Positions 6,984 through 13,778 of a stretch of 64,000 nucleotides of DNA are shown in pieces. The position numbers and the translations under genes were made by a program. The DNA is taken from the NCBI GenBank assembly GCA_017550525.1, contig JAFZOU010000050.1, positions 48,604-112,603 on the forward strand, read 5' to 3'. The stretch is from Bacteroidales bacterium (lineage in GTDB: Bacteria; Bacteroidota; Bacteroidia; Bacteroidales; UBA932). The notes under the pieces were generated by a model. The model searched no databases, was not told where the DNA came from, and worked only from the letters and a program-made list of their open reading frames with translations. Positions within the stretch are counted from its first letter, which is position 1. Each line of letters starts with the position of its first letter.

Positions 6984-8789
6984 TTACTGGGAGAGTTCCA
7001 ACCAGCGCATCTCTGCATCGTCAAGTTCATCTTTGAGGGTGCCGTAACGGAGTGATGCTTCCTGGAGTTCCTGGGCCGATAAAGTGCCGGAAGACAGTCT
7101 GGCTTCAAGTTCCTCCTTCTCCTCTTCCAGTGCAGGTAGGCGCTCTTCCAGGGCCTTCAGTTCCTGCTGCTCCTTCCAGGAGAGTTTTCGGGGTCTGGAA
7201 GATTCCCGGTCGGGGCCGGGAATGACGGCTTTCTGTTTTGGTTTTGAGGCGTCATTGCCGGCTTGACCGGCAATCTTTTTCTGCTCGGCCTCATAATCCT
7301 TTATGAAAGTGCGGTACTCAGTGTAATTGCCCACGAAGTCCTTCACAACGCCGTCTCCGCAGAACACAAAGAGGTGGTCTACCAGGCGGTCCAGGAAGTG
7401 GCGGTCGTGGGAAACTATTATAAGTGAGCCCTTGAACTCCTGAAGGTATTCCTCCAGTATTTCCAGGGTCATGATGTCAAGGTCATTGGTGGGCTCGTCC
7501 AGGATGAGGAAGTTTGGCTCCTTCATGAGGATGGTAAGGAGGTAGAGCCTTCGCTTTTCTCCGCCTGAGAGCCTCTCCACGGGGTTATTCAGCATATCAT
7601 GCGTGAATAGGAACCGTCCCAGGAGATGGGTGTCATTCACGGTTTCCAGAACGGTCTGGCCCGGCTTGAACTCCATTCCGGACTGGTGGTAGTAGCCAAT
7701 CCTGAGGGACTCCCCAAGATCCACGACGCCTTCCATACGGCCGCCGAGTTCCGGCTTCCATCCACCTGTGATGAGGTTGAGGAAAGTGGTTTTTCCGGCG
7801 GCGTTACGCCCAACTATCCCAACGCGTTCATACCTCTGGAAGTTGTACGTGAAATCCTTCAGGTAGCATTTTCCGTCCCAGTAGAAACTGAGGTCCCGGC
7901 AGTTTATGACCTTGTTGCCAAGGTAGGTGCCCTTGACTTGGGTTTCTGACATATCCACCTTTTTTGTGATGTAGGTGTCTTCGGCCCTTTCATTAATGTC
8001 CCAGAATGCCTGCTTGCGGTATTTTGCCTTTCCGGTGCGGGCGCAGGGACTGGCGTGCATCCACTCCAGTTCACGGCGGAAAAGGTTACGTACTTTCTCC
8101 GTTTCCGCGTTATAATTGTCTATCCTTTCCTGCCTCTTTTCAAGGAAATTCATATAATCTCCGCGGTAGATGAAGATGCCGCCGCGGTCCATTTCCATTA
8201 CGGTGTTGCAAACCCTGTCCAGGAAGTAGCGGTCATGGGTAACCATAAAGAGAGTACACCTGGAGTGCTTCAGATGGCTCTCCAGAAACTCGATGGCATC
8301 TATGTCAAGGTGGTTGGTGGGCTCATCCATTATGTAGAAATCGGCCTCAGAAGCAAGCATCCTTGTGAGCGCCACGCGTTTCACTTCGCCGCCGGAAAGA
8401 GCCTTCATCAGTTTGTCCCGGTCCGTAAGGCCGAACTGGTCCAGAAGGCGGTTTACCCTGAGTTCGTACTGCCAAAGGTGGTCCTGGTCCAGCTCACGGG
8501 TCCATTCAATGGAGTCTCCCATGATCTGGTCAAAGATGGATTTCCCGGGGTCATAGGTGTAATCTTGCTCCAGGAAAGCAATGCGGATGTCCTTCAGGAA
8601 AAGGACCTTTCCGCCACTGTCTGAGGAGTCTTTTCCTGCCAGAATCTTCAGGAGAGAAGTCTTTCCTGTGCCGTTTGGGGCGATGAGGGCCACCTTGTCC
8701 CCTTCATTGATATTGAAGTCGATGCCCTTGAACAGAACCTTGGGGCCATAACTCTTGGAAATGTTCTCTATTTGCAGATAACTTGGCAT
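6984..8789 (-). CDS. ABC-F family ATPase (Uup/Ettr type)
   Basis: 601 residues from the ATG at 8789; an upstream ATG at 8798 lies inside the promoter box and is rejected. There are two ABC domains in tandem with no membrane segments: Walker A APNGTGKTSL and GRNAAGKTTF, signatures LSGGEVKR and LSGGEKRR, Walker B FYIMDEPTNHLD and FLILDEPTNDLD. A charged C-terminal coiled coil follows. ABC-F proteins act on ribosomes to resolve stalls or protect against antibiotics; this one is closest to the housekeeping Uup group by architecture. The linker after the second ATPase domain is coded by two palindromic repeats (7201-7226, 7251-7275). Confidence 0.88.
   Translation of the reverse strand: MPSYLQIENISKSYGPKVLFKGIDFNINEGDKVALIAPNGTGKTSLLKILAGKDSSDSGGKVLFLKDIRIAFLEQDYTYDPGKSIFDQIMGDSIEWTRELDQDHLWQYELRVNRLLDQFGLTDRDKLMKALSGGEVKRVALTRMLASEADFYIMDEPTNHLDIDAIEFLESHLKHSRCTLFMVTHDRYFLDRVCNTVMEMDRGGIFIYRGDYMNFLEKRQERIDNYNAETEKVRNLFRRELEWMHASPCARTGKAKYRKQAFWDINERAEDTYITKKVDMSETQVKGTYLGNKVINCRDLSFYWDGKCYLKDFTYNFQRYERVGIVGRNAAGKTTFLNLITGGWKPELGGRMEGVVDLGESLRIGYYHQSGMEFKPGQTVLETVNDTHLLGRFLFTHDMLNNPVERLSGGEKRRLYLLTILMKEPNFLILDEPTNDLDIMTLEILEEYLQEFKGSLIIVSHDRHFLDRLVDHLFVFCGDGVVKDFVGNYTEYRTFIKDYEAEQKKIAGQAGNDASKPKQKAVIPGPDRESSRPRKLSWKEQQELKALEERLPALEEEKEELEARLSSGTLSAQELQEASLRYGTLKDELDDAEMRWLELSQ
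7201..7226. repeat. In-frame palindrome, CCCGGTC type, in the ABC-F gene
   Basis: ATTCCCGGTC-GGG-GCCGGGAAT followed by GAC. On the coding strand it reads VIPGPDRES. The same sequence family is in mnmA (10055-10080) and seeds the tandem array in the FHA gene. Confidence 0.8.
7251..7275. repeat. Second in-frame palindrome in the ABC-F gene
   Basis: GTCATTGCCGG-CTTGA-CCGGCAAT: a 10-base-arm palindrome 25 bases from the first one. It codes IAGQAGND, nearly the same peptide as the insert IPGQAGDD in MnmA. Confidence 0.8.
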
Positions 8790-8795
8790 AATATG

Positions 8796-8803
8796 CAAAG
8801 GTA
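8796..8803 (-). promoter_or_regulatory. -7 promoter box of the ABC-F gene
   Basis: TACCTTTG on the minus strand, 6 bases before the chosen ATG at 8789. Confidence 0.5.
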
Positions 8804-8840
8804 CACATTTTTGGCGTGATAGTTGCTGCTATATGAGAAA

Positions 8841-8848
8841 AAGGAGGT
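8841..8848 (+). promoter_or_regulatory. Perfect Shine-Dalgarno site
   Basis: AAGGAGGT, 7 bases before the ATG at 8856. It is complementary to the 16S rRNA tail and is the only strong Shine-Dalgarno site I noticed in the window. It fixes the start of the secreted protein. Confidence 0.75.
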
Positions 8849-8855
8849 ATTGATT

Positions 8856-9488
8856 ATGAAACACTTTCTGCTCATATTATCACTGATGATGTCTGTTGTC
8901 TGCGCTTCTGGCCAGGGACATAGACACCAAAACAGGGACATGCATAGGGAGGTTCCCCATATGCAAAGAAATGACCACCGGAGTGGAAACCATCTCTCGG
9001 AAAGGAAACTTAAAGGCAGGCAGAGAATGAACGGGAAGCATATGGACAGGGAACATGTCAGGACAATTGTCAGGAACAGGGCCGAAGTTAGGTGCGTAAA
9101 AGACTGGCAGGAACTCTGGAACGGCCGCCATGTGAGGCTTCTTAACGGCAGGGTATCTGTCCTTGACTATGACGGAGACACCATAGTAAGGGGGGATGAA
9201 GTGGTTCTGCTTTCAAACGGCAGCTACAAGGTAAGGACAGGCGATATCTGGCGTGTCTATGACAGCCACGGAAGCACCACGTCCATTACCGGACATGAAA
9301 TCATTTCCTGGCCCCACGGCCTATACTGCGTGCGCTTCAGTGACTTCTGGAGAGTGTACGATGAAGACGGAGACCGCCTCACCAACGTATGGGGAGATTA
9401 CGTAGAGCTTTACGGACGCAATCTCATCCACTGCCGCCGCAGCGGCCGCTCATTCTACTACGATTTCCATGGTAACGAGAGAAAGTAA
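8856..9488 (+). CDS. Secreted basic, His/Arg-rich protein with repeats
   Basis: 210 residues from the ATG behind the Shine-Dalgarno site. A signal peptide (MKHFLLILSLMMSVVCASG) is followed by about 65 residues rich in His, Arg and Asn. The C-terminal half repeats a ~27-residue unit (DIWRVYDSHGS / DFWRVYDEDGD, with GDEVVLLSNG / GHEIISWPHG / GDYVELYGRN), like small beta repeats. I recognise no family. It probably acts in the periplasm or at the surface; the His-rich part could bind metal ions. Its transcript ends at the inverted REP unit after the stop. Confidence 0.75.
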   Translation: MKHFLLILSLMMSVVCASGQGHRHQNRDMHREVPHMQRNDHRSGNHLSERKLKGRQRMNGKHMDREHVRTIVRNRAEVRCVKDWQELWNGRHVRLLNGRVSVLDYDGDTIVRGDEVVLLSNGSYKVRTGDIWRVYDSHGSTTSITGHEIISWPHGLYCVRFSDFWRVYDEDGDRLTNVWGDYVELYGRNLIHCRRSGRSFYYDFHGNERK

Positions 9489-9503
9489 CACCCTTTCGCC
9501 CCC

Positions 9504-9606
9504 GGCACGGCTCCAAAGCAATTTGGGGCCGATTTTTATTGTGGCCACGTGCTGGAGCATCCGTTGAAGACCAGAATTGCGGGTTTTGGGGCTTCATCAC
9601 GTGCTG
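9504..9606. repeat. Inverted REP unit A plus a diverged unit
   Basis: 9504-9555 is unit A of the RAYT-linked REP in reverse orientation (hairpin CGGC-CCAAA/TTTGG-GCCG, then ATTTTTATT). 9556-9606 is a diverged partner that ends in the same CACGTGCTG. It fills most of the gap before mnmA. Confidence 0.75.
9508..9540 (+). terminator. REP-derived terminator
   Basis: Stem CGGCTCCAAA / TTTGGGGCCG with a 4-base loop, followed by ATTTTTATT, 20 bases after the stop of the secreted protein gene. Confidence 0.7.
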
Positions 9607-9610
9607 GCAG

Positions 9611-9641
9611 TTGTACAGACCGGGGAAAATCATTATTTTTG
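9611..9641 (+). promoter_or_regulatory. Promoter of the mnmA-lplA operon
   Basis: TTG at 9611-9613 and TATTTTTG at 9634-9641, 20 bases apart, matching the Bacteroidota -33/-7 layout. The ATG is at 9651. Confidence 0.65.
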
Positions 9642-9650
9642 TAAAGAATT

Positions 9651-11057
9651 ATGGACAAGGGCAAAATCAAAGTATGCGTGGGCCTTTCAGGCGGCGTGGA
9701 CTCTTCTGTTGCAGCATATCTTCTGAAGCAGGAGGGGTATGATGTGTTTGCCATGTTCATGCAGAACTGGCACGATGCAGATCCAACCCTCCACGGAGAC
9801 TGCGAGTGGGAGGAAGACCGCTTTGTGGCAGAGATGGTGGCCCGTAAGATTGGTATCCCGTTCTACTTTGTGGACCTTTCCAGGCAGTATCGGCAGAGGG
9901 TTGTGGACTATATGTTTGAGGAGTACTCAAAGGGCCGGACCCCAAATCCGGACGTTCTGTGCAACCGTGAAATCAAGTTTGACGCCTTCTGGGAGATTGC
10001 CCGGAAATATGGGGCCCATTACGTTGCAACGGGGCATTACTGCCGAAAGGAGGAGATTCCCGGTCAGGCCGGGGATGACGGGAAATCGGTTTTCCGCATC
10101 CTGGAGGGCGCTGATCCCAACAAGGACCAGACATACTTCCTCTGCCAACTCACCCAGGAGCAGCTTTCCAAGGCGCTTTTCCCCATCGGGGACATAGTGA
10201 AGCCGGAAGTAAGACGCATAGCAAAGGAAGCGGATCTTCCATCGGCCGAGAAAAAGGACTCCCAGGGCATATGCTTCGTTGGGAAGGTGGACCTCCCCAC
10301 ATTCCTTAAGCAGAAACTGGCGTCCGTGGAAGGAGACATAGTGGAGGTTTTTGATGCGTATTATGCCGATGACCCCCTCTACCAGTGGCAGCAAAACGCC
10401 CTCACACGCCTTCTGAAGCCGGGTCTAAGCCTTGACCGCACGGTTCACTATGCTCCGGAAGAGAAAGTTCTCACCTCTGACGGAGAACCGCTGGGTGAGA
10501 GCCCGTTCACGGAGATCACTCTCCCGGATGAAGACCTTGACAGGCTTGCCACCCCGGTCAGTTACAACATCACATTTGAAACGGAATCTTACCGCAGCGG
10601 TAAGAAGCACATCAAGAAAACACGCTACAAGGCCAACCCCTATGGCGTAATAGTGGGCCGCCACGAAGGCGCGCAGTTCTATACCATCGGCCAGAGGAAA
10701 GGTCTTGGCGTTGGCGGGCACAAGGATCCCGTCTTTGTGATTGCAACTGACACAGAGGCCAACCGCGTGTTTGTTGGCGAAGGCCATAACCACAAGGGCC
10801 TCAGCCGTTTCTGCCTCAAGATCAATCCTGACGAAATTCACTGGATACGCACGGACCTCACGATGAAACCCGGGGGAACCCACCGTTATCGCGTACGTAT
10901 CCGCTACCGCCAGCCGCTCCAGAGCGCCACCCTCATCATGCGTGAAAGCGGTCTTTACATTCTCTTCGACCACCCCCAGAGGGGCATCTCTCCCGGCCAG
11001 TTTGCAGTATGGTATGACGGAGAGGAAATGCTTGGCAGCGGTGTGATTTCTCAATGA
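9651..11057 (+). CDS. mnmA: tRNA-specific 2-thiouridylase MnmA, with insertions
   Basis: 468 residues, against about 360-380 for most MnmA. It adds the 2-thio group at uridine 34 of Lys, Glu and Gln tRNAs. The PP-loop GLSGGVDSSV (11-20), the catalytic cysteines C104 (LCNREIKF) and C208 (GICF), GADPNKDQTYFL and TIGQRKGLG are all present, so it should be active. Two extra parts stand out: IPGQAGDD (136-143), coded by a palindromic repeat, and about 95 residues (235-332) inserted at the hinge before VGRHEGAQ. Its stop overlaps the lplA start (ATGA). Confidence 0.92.
   Translation: MDKGKIKVCVGLSGGVDSSVAAYLLKQEGYDVFAMFMQNWHDADPTLHGDCEWEEDRFVAEMVARKIGIPFYFVDLSRQYRQRVVDYMFEEYSKGRTPNPDVLCNREIKFDAFWEIARKYGAHYVATGHYCRKEEIPGQAGDDGKSVFRILEGADPNKDQTYFLCQLTQEQLSKALFPIGDIVKPEVRRIAKEADLPSAEKKDSQGICFVGKVDLPTFLKQKLASVEGDIVEVFDAYYADDPLYQWQQNALTRLLKPGLSLDRTVHYAPEEKVLTSDGEPLGESPFTEITLPDEDLDRLATPVSYNITFETESYRSGKKHIKKTRYKANPYGVIVGRHEGAQFYTIGQRKGLGVGGHKDPVFVIATDTEANRVFVGEGHNHKGLSRFCLKINPDEIHWIRTDLTMKPGGTHRYRVRIRYRQPLQSATLIMRESGLYILFDHPQRGISPGQFAVWYDGEEMLGSGVISQ
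10055..10080. repeat. In-frame palindrome in mnmA
   Basis: ATTCCCGGTC-A-GGCCGGGGAT followed by GAC, the same family as 7201-7226. It adds about 8-10 residues in a loop between ATGHYCRKEE and the conserved FRILEGADPNKDQ. Confidence 0.75.
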
Positions 11058-11998
11058 GATACGTCATCAATAACTGCACGGACGCCCACTGGAATATGGC
11101 GCACGACGAGTTCCTGCTTGAAGGGCTCACGGGCACTGTTTTCTGCCTGTGGCAGAATGCGCCGGCGGTTATTATCGGCCTTAATCAGAGCGCGTACGCG
11201 GAGGTGAATCTCCCTTATCTGGAGGCTGGTGGGATTCTCCTTGCGCGGCGCGTGACCGGCGGCGGGGCGGTGTACCACGACCTTGGAAATCTCAACTACA
11301 GCATAGCAGGGCCTGCAAAGGAGGTTGAGAAATGCTATGATCTTATGGCCGATGCCCTTCGCCGCCTGGGCCTTCCCGCAGAGCGTACGGGCCGCAACGA
11401 CATCCTCGTGAACGGGCTAAAATGCTCCGGCTGGGCAAAAAGGCTCTCGAAAGACCGGATGATGATTCACGGGACGCTTATGTGGGACGTGGATTTTGAG
11501 GCGCTCACTGAGGCGCTGGCGGTTCCTGGAAGCAAACTCTCCGCCGCCGGAGTGGCCTCCGTCCGCAGCCGCGTGTGCAACCTCAGGCCCCTTCTTCCGC
11601 AGTTCAAATCCCTGGAGGAATTCCGTGATGCGCTGCATGGGGTTCTGGCCGATGGCTCACCAGAAATCCGCCTCACAGACGCCCAGAAGGCACAGATAAC
11701 ACAGCGGACCAAGGAAAAGTTCGGCACATGGGACTGGATTTACGGACGCTCTCCAAAGACGGAATTTGAGCGCACTCGGAAATTCCCCTGCGGCACCGTA
11801 ACCGCACATTATACCCTAACCCATGGGGTCTTCTCAGAATTGGAATTCACCGGAGATTTCATCGGCAACCGCCCGGCCCAGGAACTATCCGCCGCCCTTA
11901 TAGGAAAAAGGCTGGAAGACGTCCTCTCCCAGCCCGTTCAGGATTACTTTGAAGGCGTTACGCCCCAAGAGTTTCTTTCAGTATTTCACCAACTGTAG
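11054..11998 (+). CDS. lplA: Lipoate-protein ligase A
   Basis: 314 residues, usual for the two-domain LplA. The catalytic domain shows the N-terminal WQNAPAVIIGLNQ, the RRVTGGGAVYHDLGNLNYS lipoate loop and NDILVNGLKCSGWAKR with the adenylate-contacting Lys; the C-terminal accessory domain follows from about residue 245. It activates free lipoate with ATP and attaches it to 2-oxoacid dehydrogenase E2 or GcvH. It overlaps mnmA by 4 bases. Its last 41 bases overlap the convergent dihydrolipoyl dehydrogenase gene, another lipoate-linked enzyme. Confidence 0.92.
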   Translation: MRYVINNCTDAHWNMAHDEFLLEGLTGTVFCLWQNAPAVIIGLNQSAYAEVNLPYLEAGGILLARRVTGGGAVYHDLGNLNYSIAGPAKEVEKCYDLMADALRRLGLPAERTGRNDILVNGLKCSGWAKRLSKDRMMIHGTLMWDVDFEALTEALAVPGSKLSAAGVASVRSRVCNLRPLLPQFKSLEEFRDALHGVLADGSPEIRLTDAQKAQITQRTKEKFGTWDWIYGRSPKTEFERTRKFPCGTVTAHYTLTHGVFSELEFTGDFIGNRPAQELSAALIGKRLEDVLSQPVQDYFEGVTPQEFLSVFHQL

Positions 11999-13295
11999 GG
12001 TGAGGGAACACAACCTCCAGGAGTTCAGGGACGGTCATGCCCTTTTCCACCGCAATTGCCGCAGAGAGGATAATCTCAGAGCAGGGGTTGCCAAGCATAT
12101 GTACGCCTACAACCTTATTTTGGGCCGATACAAGAACCTTGCAAAGGCCCTCTCCCCTTTCATTCTCTGCCACAAAACGGCCGGAATAGGCCATGGGAAG
12201 CTTCAAAACCCGCACGTCTGGGCCGGCTTCCTGCTCAGTGAGCCCTACGCCGGCAACCTCCGGATTGGTATAGACTATGCCGGGGATGGCCTTGTAACTC
12301 ATCTCAGAGGGCACCCCAAGCATATTTGAAACGGCAACCTCCGCCTCACGGGAAGCGGTATGGGCAAGCATTGAGAAGGCGGTCACATCACCAGCGGCAT
12401 AAACGCCAGGAACGGATGTTTCCATACGGGAATTGACCACAATGCCCCTCTCCACCTTCACACCTATGTTTTCAAGGCCGATTCCACGGATGTTTGCGCG
12501 GCGGCCTACGGAGAGAAGAATCTTGTCGCCCTGAGCGCGGCAGGTTTCCCCTTCCGGGGTTTCGTAAACCACCTCTGAGCCCTCTACGGCTACCACCTTA
12601 CAACCAAGATGGAACTCCACGCCTTTCTTGGCGTATTGGGCCTGGAGCATTGCGGAAATCTCGTTATCCATGGGCCCCAGAATCTTAGGAAGCATCTCAA
12701 TCACAGTAACATGAGAGCCTACTGAATTGAAGAAGGAGGCAAACTCCATCCCAATTACGCCTCCGCCTATCACAACCAGTTTCTCAGGGATTTCAGTGAG
12801 CTGGAGGAGCTCACGGTTTGTGACTACAACGGGTGATTCCGCCAGCCCCGGGATTGGCGGCACTGCGGCCTCCGAGCCCGTGCACACAAGGATGCGGGCG
12901 GCCTCATAGGTATTTTCATCGGCCTCCAAAGAAAAGCCTCCGGGGATGGCGCCCTTTATGACGGCTTCTGCCTTAACGACCTCCACGGCGGCCTCCCTCA
13001 TACGCACGCGGACACCGCCAACAAGCTTTTTCACCACCTTTTCCTTGCGCTTCATAACGGCGGGAAAATCCATGGAGGCACCCTCCACATTTACCCCGTA
13101 TTTGTCCCCGTGACGGGCGTAATCCAGCAGCTTGGCGCTATAGAGGAGGGTTTTTGTGGGGATGCAGCCCTCATTGAGGCACACGCCGCCAAGTTCCCTC
13201 TTTTCAAAAAGCACAACTGAAAAACCTCCGCGGGCAGCCTTTTCCGCAGCTACATATCCGGCAGGACCGCCGCCTAGAATTGCAAGATCAAACAT
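11958..13295 (-). CDS. lpdA: Dihydrolipoyl dehydrogenase (E3)
   Basis: 445 residues. It reoxidises the dihydrolipoyl arm of 2-oxoacid dehydrogenases or of the glycine cleavage system, passing electrons to NAD+. Visible are the FAD fold LAILGGGPAGYVAA, the redox disulphide GGVCLNEGCIPTKT, the NAD fold VVIGGGVIGMEFASFF, the second FAD motif VYAAGDV and the dimer-interface HMLGNPCSEII ... VVFPHPTVGE with the catalytic His/Glu. It faces lplA tail to tail with a 41-base overlap, so the two transcripts are antisense at their ends. Confidence 0.93.
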   Translation of the reverse strand: MFDLAILGGGPAGYVAAEKAARGGFSVVLFEKRELGGVCLNEGCIPTKTLLYSAKLLDYARHGDKYGVNVEGASMDFPAVMKRKEKVVKKLVGGVRVRMREAAVEVVKAEAVIKGAIPGGFSLEADENTYEAARILVCTGSEAAVPPIPGLAESPVVVTNRELLQLTEIPEKLVVIGGGVIGMEFASFFNSVGSHVTVIEMLPKILGPMDNEISAMLQAQYAKKGVEFHLGCKVVAVEGSEVVYETPEGETCRAQGDKILLSVGRRANIRGIGLENIGVKVERGIVVNSRMETSVPGVYAAGDVTAFSMLAHTASREAEVAVSNMLGVPSEMSYKAIPGIVYTNPEVAGVGLTEQEAGPDVRVLKLPMAYSGRFVAENERGEGLCKVLVSAQNKVVGVHMLGNPCSEIILSAAIAVEKGMTVPELLEVVFPHPTVGEILKETLGA

Positions 13296-13336
13296 AGATG
13301 TAAGTTTTAGTGTTTACGAAGATACTAATTTTTTGC

Positions 13337-13344
13337 TATCTTTG
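13337..13344 (+). promoter_or_regulatory. -7 promoter box
   Basis: TATCTTTG, 19 bases before the ATG at 13364. Confidence 0.65.
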
Positions 13345-13363
13345 TGAAAACAAAAATGATAAA

Positions 13364-13777
13364 ATGGCAAACACTGGCAAAACCATAGGATGTCTGGCTG
13401 GACTCCTTGTTGTAGCGGCCCTCGCAGGCTTCCTTTACTTCAAATTCTGGTGGGTATTCTCTGACGGAACCAAAACCGGAGAACTCAATTCCCTCACTTA
13501 TACAGGCTATTTATGGAAAACCTATGAAGGTGAGATAATCCTTACCGGTTACGGCAGTAAAAACTCCCAGGGTACCGTCCAGTCCAAGACTTTCAAGTTC
13601 TCTGTGAAGGATGAGGATGTGGCCGAGCAACTTACAAAACTTACCGGCTCCAAGGTAACCGTCCACTACAAGGAGTACAAGGGCGCCCTTCCCTGGAGAG
13701 GCTATGAAAAATCGGTTGTAGATCACGTAACCCTTGAACCCGGAGAAATCAACGTAGATGAACCGTTCTTCCTCTAG
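13364..13777 (+). CDS. Small membrane-anchored protein, unknown
   Basis: 137 residues from the ATG behind the promoter box. One N-terminal membrane helix (TIGCLAGLLVVAALAGFLYFKF) is followed by a soluble part with GELNSLTYTGYLWKTYEGEIILTGY and KVTVHYKEYKGALPWRGYEKSVVDHV. Short proteins of this style occur in Bacteroidales, but I recognise no assigned function. The stop is 1 base before the DPP-IV start, so they form one transcript. Confidence 0.75.
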   Translation: MANTGKTIGCLAGLLVVAALAGFLYFKFWWVFSDGTKTGELNSLTYTGYLWKTYEGEIILTGYGSKNSQGTVQSKTFKFSVKDEDVAEQLTKLTGSKVTVHYKEYKGALPWRGYEKSVVDHVTLEPGEINVDEPFFL

Positions 13778-13778
13778 C

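Noticed and set aside
6984-8789. Antibiotic-resistance ABC-F (Vga/Lsa/Msr type)
   Set aside because: A C-terminal coiled coil and housekeeping context fit Uup better; no resistance-type long interdomain arm is seen.
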